Positions 1 to 9,817 of a DNA stretch of 64,000 nucleotides are shown piece after piece; positions within the stretch are counted from its first letter, which is position 1, and the number at the start of each line of letters is the position of its first letter. The stretch is from Eutreptiella sp. 'Long Island Sound 2002' (taxonomy: Eukaryota > Euglenozoa > Euglenophyceae > Eutreptiales > Eutreptiaceae), in assembly GCA_964036045.1 (NCBI GenBank), contig OZ038384.1, positions 38,122,238 to 38,186,237 of the forward strand. Direction: 5' to 3'. Under the pieces are notes generated by a model, which was given only the letters and a program-made list of their open reading frames with translations, was not told where the DNA came from and made no database searches. A program made the translations under genes and the position numbers.

Positions 1-932
1 CAGGAGCCGGGAGGCCCAGGACACCGCACACGCAACACAACACACCGAGCGGGCACACCGGTGAACAGGAGCCGGGAGGCCCAGGACACCGCACACGCAA
101 CACAACACACCGAGCGGGCACACCGGTGAACAGGAGCCGGGAGGCCTAGGACACCGCACACGCAACACAACACACCGAGCGGGCACACCGGTGAACAGGA
201 GCCGGAGGCCCAGGACACCGCACACGCAACACAACACACCGAACGGGCACACCGGTGCACAGGAGCCGGGAGGCCCAGGACACCGCACACGCAACACAAC
301 ACACCGAGCGGGCACACCGGTGAACAGGAGCCGGAGGCCCAGGACACCGCACACGCAACACAACACACCGAGCGGGCACACCGGTGAACAGGAGCCGGGA
401 GGCCCAGGACACCGCACACGCAACACAACACACCGAGCGGGCACACCGGTGAACAGGAGCCGGAGGCCCAGGACACCGCAGACGCAACACACCACACCGA
501 GCGGGCACACCGGTGAACAGGAGCCGGGGGGCCCAGGACACCGCACACGCAACACAACACACCGAGCGGGCACACCGGTGAACAGGAGCCGGAGGCCCAG
601 GACACCGCACACGCAACACAACACACCGAGCGGGCACACCGGTGAACAGGAGCCGTAGGCCCAGGACACCGCACACGCAACACAACACACCGAGCGGGCA
701 CACCGGTGAACAGGAGCCGGAGGCCCAGGACAACGCACACGGAACACAACACCGAGCGGGCACACCGGTGAACAGGAGCCGGGGGGCCCAGGACACCGCA
801 CACGCAACACAACACACCGAGCGGGCACACCGGTGAACAGGAGCCGGAGGCCCAGGACACCGCACACGCAACACACCACACCGAGCGGGCACATCGATGA
901 ACAGGAGCCGGGAGGCCCAGGACACCGCACAC
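1..932. repeat. GC-rich minisatellite, 64/65-bp unit, about 14 copies
   Basis: Head-to-tail copies start at 1, 66, 131, 196, 260 and onward to about 932. Units are 65 bp when they carry GCCGGGAGG and 64 bp when they carry GCCGGAGG, and the two lengths roughly alternate through much of the array. Units differ by only a few substitutions; one near 730-760 has a short deletion. The array begins at or before the window edge. The + strand is poor in T, so stop codons are rare on both strands and long repetitive reading frames appear. I regard those frames as artefacts, not genes. Confidence 0.95.
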
Positions 933-1555
933 ACGTAGGGCGGCCGGGGGACAGGAAAGAACCAACACCCCATGGGTCGGACACACTGGGGCGACCCAGC
1001 CGACCCACCGGGCCAGTGGCAGGAGCGGTACTCCAAGGCTGCTGGTCCGAGCCTGGCCAGGCTGCATCGGGGACCATGGCAAACGTCACCCGGAGCCATG
1101 GATGCAACCGGTGACAGGCGAGCCAGTACACAGTCCAGGAGGGGGTCGCCTGCCAAGCGGAGCGGCCCCGCAACTCAAGCCACAAGGGTGAGGCGGTCGT
1201 ACCGTAGACAAGCGGGAGCAAGACCCCTTGTGGTGAGAGATAATCCACACGGCTGGGCAGCCCCCAGAGCTGCCGCCCGAAGGAGGGGGCATGTGGCCCT
1301 ACTCATGGACACATGTGGGGACCCCCTCCCACCTGGGACACATGGACCGGGTGGCCGCGACAATGCCTTCCCAAGCACATGCGGGAGCGGCTCAAGAGGC
1401 ACCTAACATAGGGCATTGAGAGGGACAGGACGTCTCCTTGGTAAGACCTTCTTCCTGCACCGTCAAAGGAGGCATCCCGAGCTCCCGAAGATACCTACCT
1501 ACCTACCTCGGGTGGGCTATGTACACGTTAGGCTCGGCGCCCCTTCCTGCCGGGT
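933..1555. other. Unassigned GC-rich DNA, no supported gene
   Basis: Non-repetitive GC-rich sequence after the minisatellite. A 144-codon + frame (972-1406) is open, but its Arg/Pro/Gly-rich product resembles nothing I recognise and has no domain, so I do not call it. A short CTAC/CCTA microsatellite lies near 1495-1508. Confidence 0.5.
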
Positions 1556-2620
1556 TAGGTCCTGGCTCTGCCGGCTGAGCGGCTGCGCCAGGCGGCTGCG
1601 TGTGGTTCTGGGTTGGGAGGCTGGGGTTGTTCGTGTCCTTTCTCCTCTGCGGTGCCGGTTTTAACCTTCTGGGTGGTCCGCCACCGTTGTTGCCGGGCGC
1701 GCGGTGGCCCCGTGTGTGGCCTGCGGTGCCGGTGTGTGGCATGCTGGTGCGGCGCCTTCCGGGGTGTGCGGTGGCTTGCTTCGGTCAGTCCTTCAGGTTA
1801 GGGTCAGTCGTGCCGTGTTGTGCCGCTCTGTGCCGCGTCGCCTCGCGTCGTGCTTTGGCGCGTTGCACTGTGGCGCGCTGTGGTGCGGTGTGCCCTGGTC
1901 TCGCGATGCGCCGTGGTGGGTCAGTGGAGGTCAGCCTGGCCTGTGTCGTGGTGCGGAGTGCGGGCCGGAGTGTGGCTGGCTGGTGGCTGGGGGGTGCGGT
2001 TAGGTGTGGGTGTCTCGCCGGGTCCGTGCTGTGGGGGCCTGGGCGTGCCGCTCGGGCTGGTGGGTCGGATAGGCGTCCGTCAGGGTTGCCCTCCCTGGGG
2101 GCCTGTGCCTTGGTCCCGTGTCCTCTGGGGGTCCCGGTCCCTAGCCCTGGTCGCTCCGGCCGTGCCTTCGTCCTCTTCCGGTGCCTGTGAGGTGGCCCTT
2201 GTGGCGGCCGGGGTTGTCGCCTGGCGGTGAGGGCGTGGTGGTGCGCCGTGCGGCGGCGTTCCCTGCGGCTTCCTCTGTGGGTGTGGCCCGTTCTCCCCGT
2301 GTAGGTGTGCCCTCCATTCCCCGTGTGGTTTCCGGTGGCTGGTGGGTGTGCGCTGGTGTGATCCGTACGGCGTCCGATGCTTGCTTCGGCGGTGCGTGTT
2401 GGGGGGTGCGCCCCCGGAGTCGTGCGGCGTTCGGTTGGGGTGGGGCGGCGCTGGTCCCCCCGTCGTGGTAAGCCCTTCCTGGGTGTGGGTCGTGGCGTTT
2501 GCCGTTCTGCCCTTTTCCTCCGTGCCTTGGTCCCCGCTCCTGCCCCTTCCTGGTTCTTGGACGGTTTCCTGCCCCCATGTGGTGTCTCTTCCGGCGCCCT
2601 GTCCCTATGGGTGCCTGCCC

Positions 2621-3682
2621 TCACTTGGGGCCCCTCCGTGCCCTCTTGCCTGAGTGCCCCTTGGTGTCCCTTGCCCTCCCCTTGCCCTTGTCCTTCCCCT
2701 TCCTGGTGTGGCGGTGGCGGGCTGGGAAGGGGGCACCGATGGCCCAGGCCTGGGGGTGGCTGGCCTCGAGCCATTGGCGGAGGGCTTGGGGGGTGTAGGG
2801 GGGGCGGAGGCCCTGGACCGCATAGCGCAGGAGGGCCTCCCATGCCGCTTGCGGCATGCTGGCCTCTGGGGCGGCCTCGTTGGGGTCGGCGGGGGTGCGG
2901 GTGCGCATCTCCTCGAAGGTGTGCACCATGTGCACCCCATCTTGCCTTTCCGCTCCCCCGGCCCACTTCACCCAGCGGCAGAGCTCCTGCAAAGCGGGGG
3001 CAGACCACCAGGCGAGGTGGGCGGGGGCCTGGGGGGGGGAGGAGTCCGTGCCCGGGGTCCTGGAACAGCGGGGGGAGGACGTGGACCTGTGGTGGTGGTG
3101 GGGCTGGCGGTGCCTGGGGGAGCAGGAGCGGCGGTGGCGGGGGCTGGGGGTGGAGGACGGGTACGGGCGGAGGGGGGAACAGAAGGGGGAGGGGGACATG
3201 GGGCGGCGGTGGCGCGCTTGGTGGCGTCTGGGGGAGCGGGAGTGGTGGTCGCGGGGGCTCGGGTCGGTGGATGGGTATGGGCGGCGGGGGGAACAGGGAG
3301 CCCGGCGGGGCCTCTGGGGGGAGGGGGAGGTGGACGTGGGGCGGCGGTGGCGTGCTTGGCGGCGCCGGGGGGAGCGGGAGCTGTGGTGGCGGGGGTTGGG
3401 GCTGGGGGTCGTGTACGGCCGGAGGGGGGAGGGGGAGGTGGACATGGGGCTGCGCTGGCGCTCGTGGTGGCGCCCAGGGGAGCGGGAGCGGCCGGAGCGG
3501 GGTCCCGGGGGGTCGTGGTGGCACCTGGGGGAGCGGGAGCGGCGCGAGTGGGTGGTTGAGGCGCGGTGGCGGTGTGGGGAGTGTGGGCGCCTGGGGCGAG
3601 TGTGCCGTGTGGGGGGAGAGCGGGAGCGCCGCCGTTTGTGGGACCGGGCCTCATCGCTCAAGTCGGGCCAGTCAGGAGGCAT
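2621..3682 (-). CDS. Possible Arg-Ser-rich protein (doubtful ORF)
   Basis: A 353-codon - strand frame starts at an ATG that has an in-frame TAG four codons upstream. The N-terminal two thirds are made of Arg, Ser, Pro and His with many RSRSP-like and SPRR blocks. The last 130 residues are better balanced, with Trp, Glu and Leu in WWSAPALQELCRWVKWAGG and AAWEALLRYAVQGL-type stretches, and end in a Lys/Arg/Gly tail. The balanced tail is the only reason to consider it real. The host region lacks T on this strand, so long open frames are expected by chance, and other registers here are open too. I do not recognise a family. Confidence 0.15.
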   Translation of the reverse strand: MPPDWPDLSDEARSHKRRRSRSPPTRHTRPRRPHSPHRHRASTTHSRRSRSPRCHHDPPGPRSGRSRSPGRHHERQRSPMSTSPSPLRPYTTPSPNPRHHSSRSPRRRQARHRRPTSTSPSPQRPRRAPCSPRRPYPSTDPSPRDHHSRSPRRHQARHRRPMSPSPFCSPLRPYPSSTPSPRHRRSCSPRHRQPHHHHRSTSSPRCSRTPGTDSSPPQAPAHLAWWSAPALQELCRWVKWAGGAERQDGVHMVHTFEEMRTRTPADPNEAAPEASMPQAAWEALLRYAVQGLRPPYTPQALRQWLEASHPQAWAIGAPFPARHRHTRKGKDKGKGRARDTKGHSGKRARRGPK

Positions 3683-4399
3683 CAGCGGGTCCTAGGGGGC
3701 CTCGCGTGGTGCCCCCTGGTACTGGGGGGGGGGGGGTCCCCCGTCGTCCATGGATCCGCCACGTAGGGGTGTGGTGGCGGCAGCGGCTGGTGGTATGGGT
3801 CGAGTTACTGTCCTTGGCGGGGTTGGGCCCGGGGGGGCCCTTCGGCGTGGACGTGGTGGCCGGGGGGATACGGTTCCTGGTACGGGGGAGGTGGCTGGTA
3901 CGGGGGGGGTGGCCCCTGGTGGTAGGTTGGGTATGCCGGTGGAACGCTCGGTGGCTGCCATCCCATTCGCTGGTGTTGTTCGTGCACGGGGGGTTGTGGC
4001 CCGGTGGGGTAGGGTGGTGGGCAGTGGTAGTGGCGGAGGTGGTGTTGGTGGTGGTGGTGGTGGGGCCGCTGGTGGTGGTGGCGTTGTTGGTGGTGGGGTT
4101 GGCGTTGCAGGTATGGCCCTTGGAACCCTTGTGGGTTTTCCGGTCGCCCTTGTGGGGCTGGGGGGTCGGGCATCGTGCGCAGCCCCTGGGGCTGCACTAT
4201 GTGGTGGGCAGGGGGGGTGGGTCTGGAGCCGGGCTTGACGGTGACGGTGGTCGAGGGGTCGCACGTCCCTTGGTCCGTTTGGCTGGCGGTGGTGGTGATT
4301 TGTGGGGGATGGATGACGGGGCGCTTGGTGACGGGGACGTTGGTGGTGGCTGCCAGTGGGAGGGGGGCGTGGGTTGTGGTGGGTGGGGGGTCCTGGCTT

Positions 4400-4420
4400 G
4401 GGTTAGGGTTTGGGTTAGGG
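4400..4420 (+). repeat. Short interstitial telomere-like tract
   Basis: GGGTTAGGG and TTTGGGTTAGGG units lie next to each other, close to the TTTAGGG/TTAGGG telomere repeats of plants, green algae and other eukaryotes. Only about three imperfect units are present. They sit just upstream of the point where integrase-coding sequence begins, so this could be a scar at a junction or simply chance in G/T-rich DNA. Confidence 0.35.
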
Positions 4421-4440
4421 CCCAGGTGTCTCCGGACCCC

Positions 4441-6156
4441 CTTCCTGCTGATCGGCCACCCATTGCGGACCCCCCTCGGTGTCCTGATTGCCTGGATCAC
4501 CATAAGATTAACACATGTGGTGTCCTGAACCTCCTGCACAGTGATCCTGATGATCCTGACTGTGGTTCTGAGGCTGAAGAGTCCGTGCGTCCTGAGTTCT
4601 TTAAGGATCCAGACCTCCATGGTATGGCCCATGTGATGAGGGATTCTCCTCATGCTCCCCACGCCCTGATTGCTTCTGTCACATCGGTCAATGTGCCCCC
4701 ACCGTGTAGTATCCTGTATGAGGATTGGGAACCATACTACGCTGAGGACCCAGACCTGAAAGTCCTGCTGGACTGGGGTATCAAGAAAAACATTGAGGAT
4801 GGCATCTACCGGTGGCATGAACCACAATGGGGACACCCCCATATCAGGGTGGATGGTAGGGCAGTGGTTCCTGTGGGCATCCTGAGCAAGGTGATAGAGG
4901 CAGTGCACTACTTTGCACATCCAGGTATCCCCAAAACCCTGGAACTGTTCAAGCGACAGTTCCATGTCCGAAATCTGTCCGAGGATAACCTTCGGGACAG
5001 AGTGAAGGAGGTTGTGGATGCCTGTGTGGTATGTGCACAGTACAAGGCGCGAAGGGGCCCACATCCTGACTCGTGTGAGCCCTTCCCCGTGCCCTCCTAT
5101 CCCTTTGCATCAGTGGCAATGGACTTTGTATCCCTGCCTGAAGTTGAACATCCTGAAACAGGGGTGAAGGTGGACTATGCGATGGTTATCGTGTGTTGGT
5201 TGACAGGTTATATCCTGGCCATTCCATGCAGACAACAGGGACTGACGAGCCATAAAGCCGCCGCCCTATTTCTGCACTATTGTGCCTATTTTACTGGGAT
5301 GCCCAGGGAGATACATTCTGATAACCAGTCCATCAACTCCTGAGAGCTCTTCGACGCCCTTTGTGGTCTGGCTGGTATTACCCAGGCCAAGTCTATAGTG
5401 TATAGACCACAGAGTAATGGGCGTGCGGAGCGGGCAGTCGAGTGTATTATCAATGCTTTGCGGCTATACCTGGTGTTCCGCAAGCTGGACTGGATCTATG
5501 CCCTGCCATTTGCCCTGTGGGATCTTAATGACATACGGGGCCCCATTGCACCCTACTCACCACACCGGATGGTTTTCGGCCGGGACCCTATCGGGTTTGG
5601 CGAGGTACCCCCCCTGACCGTGGATACCGGGGTTGAGGATGCGACCGAGTACTTCCGCAGGGCTCAGGACGAACGCCAGCTCATCCGATCAACGTTGGTT
5701 GACCTTCATGCCCGGGGGTACCAGGCCTTCCTCAAAAGACACCCGTCTCTGCAGTTTAAGGAGGGAGACCGCGTATGGGTGCGAAATAGGACCGGCCAGC
5801 CTGGCCTACATCCCAAGGTGGATAGGATATGGCAGGGCCCTGCAGAGAGTCTCCGTAAGGTTTCCACGAATACATACTTAGTAAACCTGAACGGTAAGGA
5901 GGTCATTCTGTCGGTGGGAAGACTAAAGCCCTATATACCCCGACAGGATGGTGTGAACCCCCCCCTCCATCATTAATCTGAGCGTCGGGACCTCCACGAC
6001 GACTCCTATGTTGTCGAGGACGTCCTGGACCATGAGTATAGGAGTAAGGTTCGAGGGAAACCAAAGAAGTCCAAACAGACCTTCGAAGGCGGCAAACCTT
6101 GGTGGAAAGTCAAATACCGGGGTTTTGACCGGCCCGAATGGCATGATGTCGCATGA
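4441..6156 (+). pseudogene. Decayed chromovirus pol: integrase plus chromodomain
   Basis: This is the C-terminal part of a Ty3/gypsy pol; RT and RNase H are missing upstream. The integrase zinc-binding module is visible (HYFAHPGIPKTLELF, then CVVCAQYK at about 4910-5045). The catalytic core has the first Asp in VAMDF, the second in HSDN, and YRPQSNGRAER with the Glu at about 5430. An in-frame TGA at 5341-5343 falls within the core, between the second Asp and the Glu. A beta-barrel-like C-terminal domain follows (KEGDRVWVRN). After an in-frame TAA at 5974-5976 the frame continues with a chromodomain (YVVEDVLDHE, then WWKVKYRGF) to a TGA at 6154. The sequence differs clearly from the A and B elements, so it is a third chromovirus lineage. 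No LTR was identified. Confidence 0.85.
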
Positions 6157-7191
6157 CATCAAAAAAGACTGGTTGGACTACAATCAGCGGCACCACATCA
6201 CGGTGTCCACTGATTCCCTCAGGGAAATCAAGCTGTGGCTGGACCGAGTGATCTGCTGTCCTGATGCCCAGTCTGAGGGTGTCTATAAACTGTCCTGCCT
6301 AGCTTCCAGTTTAGGGTTGAATCAGGCAGATCCTCCATCCCCTGACATCCGCCTGGATGTCCCTGCAGCCCCTGAGCCTGTCCCTGGCCTACAGTGGGCA
6401 GTGAGTCAGGTGGCATCTATGGTGTTTCCCTCTCTCTTTTCTTCCCTCTGAGGTATCTCTGGACCTGCAGGTCTGAAGTACCTCTCTTTCCTTCTCCTCC
6501 TGGGATATCTCTGGACTTGACGCCCTGGTGTATCTCAGAGTCCTGAAATGCATTGCGCAGGAGCGATGCGGGGCAGTAGTTGGGGTCATGTACCTGGATT
6601 GGCTTGGAGTGTCTTCGACCTAGAGTGCCAGCCAAAGCAGTGAACCCAGAGCGCTCGCCAGGTCATGAGAATGGCTGTGAAGAGCCGAGTCGAAACGAAC
6701 ATACAGCCCGGAATAAGCAGGGTGTGCGACTTGATTTTTCGGCCTTCGTGTGATAGAAGGCCAGGCGGTTGCATGGTATAATGTGCAATAAGACTGCCGT
6801 GCAAGCACTGTCAAGGGGGACTGGCCAATGGGGAAACGCAAACGCCAGCAGGGTAGGTTGGAGTGCTTCGGCCTCGAGGTACCTGAGGTATGAGAATACC
6901 ACCTTTCTGCTGGTACCTCTCCCACCGCCAGCGCACATACGTCCGCACCGGGGTACGTTAAACAGCTCAGGACCATGACAGGATGAGGCCCCGATCTGTA
7001 TCTGTGTTTGGTGCTGAATTTCAGGCAGTTGATAGTATTTTATTGTGTACTATCCCATCTCTCTCTTGTCCTGCCCGCCATTGCTGAGAATGGCTACCTT
7101 TTTCTATTTTTTCACCCGCTGATGGCAAGCGGGCCCTTTCACTCTTGTACATATGTGGAAGTGGGAAGCCGTACTGCAGGTAGTCACCTCA
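6157..7191. other. Sequence downstream of the chromovirus remnant, no gene found
   Basis: Probably former 3' untranslated or LTR sequence of the upstream element. A GGTATCTCTGGAC-like phrase recurs two or three times between 6450 and 6540. No open frame has recognisable content. The stretch ends where element A2 is inserted. Confidence 0.4.
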
Positions 7192-7195
7192 GTTC
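7192..7195. repeat. Left target-site duplication of A2 (GTTC)
   Basis: GTTC directly precedes the TG of the left LTR and recurs at 53246-53249 directly after the right LTR. The two copies show that 7196-53245 entered as one element. Confidence 0.85.
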
Positions 7196-7384
7196 TGAAG
7201 CCGGTTCGGACCCCCGTGGCCATCTTTGGGTCACTTGGGGTGTGTATCTATGGGCCGACAAGCCGCCATTGGCTGATATCATACTCTCCCATCCACCTGA
7301 CCTACCCTGATGTGATAGTGTGATAGGCTTGTCCATTCCAGCTATGAGCGGCCATATTCAATACCGAGGCGCCGCCGGCTGAGA

Positions 7385-7392
7385 TTTATATA
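7385..7392 (+). promoter_or_regulatory. Candidate TATA box in the A LTR
   Basis: TTTATATA lies about 190 bp into the LTR. It is kept at 50993-51000 and in inverted form in both A3 LTRs (near 38203-38212 and 49040-49049). It sits inside a block (GAGATTT, then ATATCAGGAATCAACAG) also conserved in the B LTR, where the TATA itself is changed. Position and conservation fit a pol II promoter, but no transcription start can be seen. Confidence 0.35.
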
Positions 7393-7487
7393 TCAAAATA
7401 TCAGGAATCAACAGATTTTTTTTGTCATAATGTTTCAATAATTCTTCAGCCATCCGTTCTGATTGTCAATGTATCGGCGACTGGCAG

Positions 7488-7907
7488 TTGGCTCGCGATT
7501 TTGCGGTAACCGATTGGTTAACTGTTATTTCGAGATATTTTGGCGGAAATTCCGATGAAGGGTCAAATCTCATCAGAAAAGGGTTCGTTGCTTCCGCAAT
7601 TTTCATGCTATACACTCGCAAAATTAATCCGATTTTTTCAGACATTCAGAATCGGATTTTCGATTTCGAGGTCGGCGCACTGGATATGATGAATTTCGAG
7701 TGGTCCTACATTTTTCCCCGATCACAAATCAACCTTCCTTTTGTTGTCTCCTTCATTTTTCTTGGAGATATAGGCGAAACAAAATTGATTCGTGAGGCCA
7801 CTTTGAAAAATCATATCTCCTGCTCACTGCGAGGAATTTCAATTTTGAGATATGGGCTGAAATCGCCTTGGTCTCAACTCAATTTAAGAAGCGTCAAACG
7901 CCTTTGA
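7488..7907 (+). CDS. LTR-internal ORF, unknown product (139 codons)
   Basis: An open frame lies wholly inside the LTR, with an equally long counterpart at 51096-51515. The inferred product is rich in Ile, Phe and Arg and has no recognised domain. The B LTR has a homologous 227-codon frame (34495-35178, - strand) sharing phrases such as NRIFDF, ASAIF and TKLIREAT in register. The same region in the A3 LTRs has in-frame stops. The A/B differences I could compare are not concentrated at third codon positions, which argues against selection on a protein. It may be conserved regulatory DNA that happens to be open. Confidence 0.2.
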   Translation: MARDFAVTDWLTVISRYFGGNSDEGSNLIRKGFVASAIFMLYTRKINPIFSDIQNRIFDFEVGALDMMNFEWSYIFPRSQINLPFVVSFIFLGDIGETKLIREATLKNHISCSLRGISILRYGLKSPWSQLNLRSVKRL

Positions 7908-9639
7908 TGTGTACATATGCCCGGTGTAGCAAGGGATAATGATCAAGAGGGTAGAAAGTGATTTATAACTCTTGGACCATGCAACCAAATATTATAATGC
8001 GACTTTTGAGTGTACCGCATGAGTGTTGGTGTTGCATAGAAACTTTCCTTGGGTTCCTACGTATTTTGTACGTGAAGTTATGGCCATGGAGGGTCATGAC
8101 ATACCATGGTGGGAGCCATTTTTGAGGGTATGTGTTATATGCATGGTATGTGCTTCGCTATGCTCATGCCAATGTTATATATCTCCGGTTGTAGGAAGAT
8201 ACATGGAGTCGCACGTGGCAAAGGCTTTGCCCATGTTCCAATGGTGAGCTCCATAGCGCTAGACCAAGTGTACCGCACATATAGTGCATGTGGGAAGCCT
8301 TACAGAGCGACCCATAAGCGCCATTTCCAATTTTCCCATTTTCTTGGTGCTTGTCGAGAGGAGGTTCGAAGGTGTCTTGATGCGTCCATTTGGGAATCCA
8401 AGTGGGGGAATTGTTCACAAATGGTTCCAAGCAACAGTGTGTTGAACCATATGTTGATACCATGGGTGAGCGAAGTTATATACTATTCAGACTACTTTGA
8501 ATTTGGCAATATTTGCATGTTCTTGACCTCATTTTATGCTCATTTCTGTATTTTATGTGCTCAACTGGTCGGCTAACAGTGAAGTGCCTAGAGATCCATG
8601 AACTATGGTATGTTGCTTATATGTTGGCATATGCTTCGGTGTTGCACCTCACAATATGCCGGATCACGTGGTCACTTTGGCGTGGCACACGAGGCCACAC
8701 AAAATTAGGTCTCGAATTCCTGAGTTGACTTGTGAAGCATGGCATGTGTATATCCGGAGGGGTTTGGGAGCCAATTTTGGAATATTCTTGGGCATCCATC
8801 CTTGGTCTACATCACCCTTGTATCTTACTTTCTGGTTTGACACATGCATGGAGCATTTGAATATTTGCCGTATGCATTTTTGAGTATATAATTGAATTTT
8901 GGGCACTATGGTGTGATTTGCCTAATTTTGCTATGTTGTGAGGTCATCTTCATGGGACAATTCTCCAAGCCCAATCAACTCCAAGTCCAACCAAGTTTAT
9001 GTCAGGGTAGGGCATGGTCCTGAGTGCCACTCTAAGCCATGACACGCCACCTCCCCTATTTGGCCAGGATTTAGAGGCTTGGGAGGGAACACATTTTTGG
9101 GGTTTGTGTAGTGACTTTTGACACATGGCATTTAGCCATCTTATTTGACTTGGTTCAGGGCATCATGTTGGCGAGTCAAGGAAAGGTCTTGAGTCCAGGG
9201 AATGATGGGTCTATGGCTGTGATTGTGTATGTTTCCATCCTTCCCCGATTTTGCTCCATTTGTGTTCATATGCCAATTTCAGGGCTGCTTCTTTATTGAT
9301 ATTGATGCAATTCCATGTACATGCCCAACACCCGTGTCTCCGTGTGCACCGTGAGACGACCGGCGTGTTGAAAGGAGTTGTTGAGTGTCAACGCGGGACC
9401 TCAAACACCCTTGGAAGCCCTCAGTGTGGATTATTTGGATTTGAGCTATTGTACTTGGGAGTTGGTTATTGCAAGGGATCAGGATTTGTGTGAAGGAGCC
9501 ATATTTTACTTTTTTTTGTGGAAAATTGTGGAGGATAGGGCAAGATCATGCAGAACCTGGTGAGAAGCAAGACCATAGGAGTGACAGAAAATGGTGGAAG
9601 GGGTACAGCAGGGGCCGGTCCTGGTAGGGACCTTCTTTA

Positions 9640-9651
9640 TGGTAGCAGAGG
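9640..9651 (+). other. A2 primer binding site for initiator tRNA-Met
   Basis: TGGTAGCAGAGG starts at the base after the LTR. It is complementary to a tRNA 3' end reading CCTCTGCTACCA, as found in many eukaryotic initiator methionine tRNAs. The same 12 bases occupy the same place in A3. Confidence 0.85.
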
Positions 9652-9817
9652 ATTACCTGCCCCCTACCGCCGCACCGGGCACTTGGGCCCTCATGAGCCC
9701 TGCCCCAGGACACCCCGGGTGCAGATCGTGGAGTCCGTGGAGTCGACGCCGGACTTGGAAGCCCGAGAAGAGCGAAGATGCTCAGGACGGAGAGCCCTTG
9801 TAGGACATGGGGTAGAC

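Larger units (their letters stand above)
1556..4430. other. Strand-asymmetric low-complexity region, + strand depleted in A
   Basis: For about 2.9 kb the + strand is almost all G, T and C; some 60-base lines hold only one to three adenines. From about 2700 to 4400 it becomes G-rich, with GGGGGAG and GGTGGTGG motifs and a run of 13 G at 3724-3736. All stop codons contain A on their own strand and also T, so an A-poor + strand suppresses stops on + and a T-poor - strand suppresses them on -. This explains the overlapping 200- to 900-codon frames in several registers. Their translations are Pro/Arg/His/Gln-rich on - and Gly/Val/Trp-rich on +. Confidence 0.75.
7196..9639 (+). repeat. A2 5' LTR (2,444 bp)
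   Basis: It begins TGAAGCCGGTTCGG and ends GGGACCTTCTTTA. It matches 50804-53245 in direct orientation throughout, and 36044-38400 and 46881-49237 in inverted orientation with more divergence. The LTR is AT-richer than the body. It carries a TATA-like site, a conserved block shared with the B LTR, and one open frame at 7488-7907. Confidence 0.92.

Noticed and set aside
1-932. CRISPR array
   Set aside because: Units are contiguous with no unique spacers, and the context is eukaryotic.
191-1156. Repetitive frames in the minisatellite on both strands
   Set aside because: Follow from a repeat unit without stop codons; no start or domain conserved independently of the repeat.
1785-3524. 579-codon Pro-rich - strand frame
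   Set aside because: Lies in DNA lacking T on that strand, overlaps other open registers, has no domain and changes composition with the local repeats.
2377-4430. N-terminal two thirds of the 988-codon + frame that runs into the integrase at 4441
   Set aside because: Gly/Val/Trp-rich low-complexity translation created by absence of A (hence stops) on the + strand; only the part after about 4441 has homology.
3805-5064. 419-codon Gln/His/Pro-rich - strand frame
   Set aside because: Its first 200 codons are antisense to the integrase, and the remainder is the complement of GGTGGT-type repeats.
9640-9651. tRNA gene near the initiator-Met sequence
   Set aside because: Only the 12-nt primer complement is present, with no cloverleaf.
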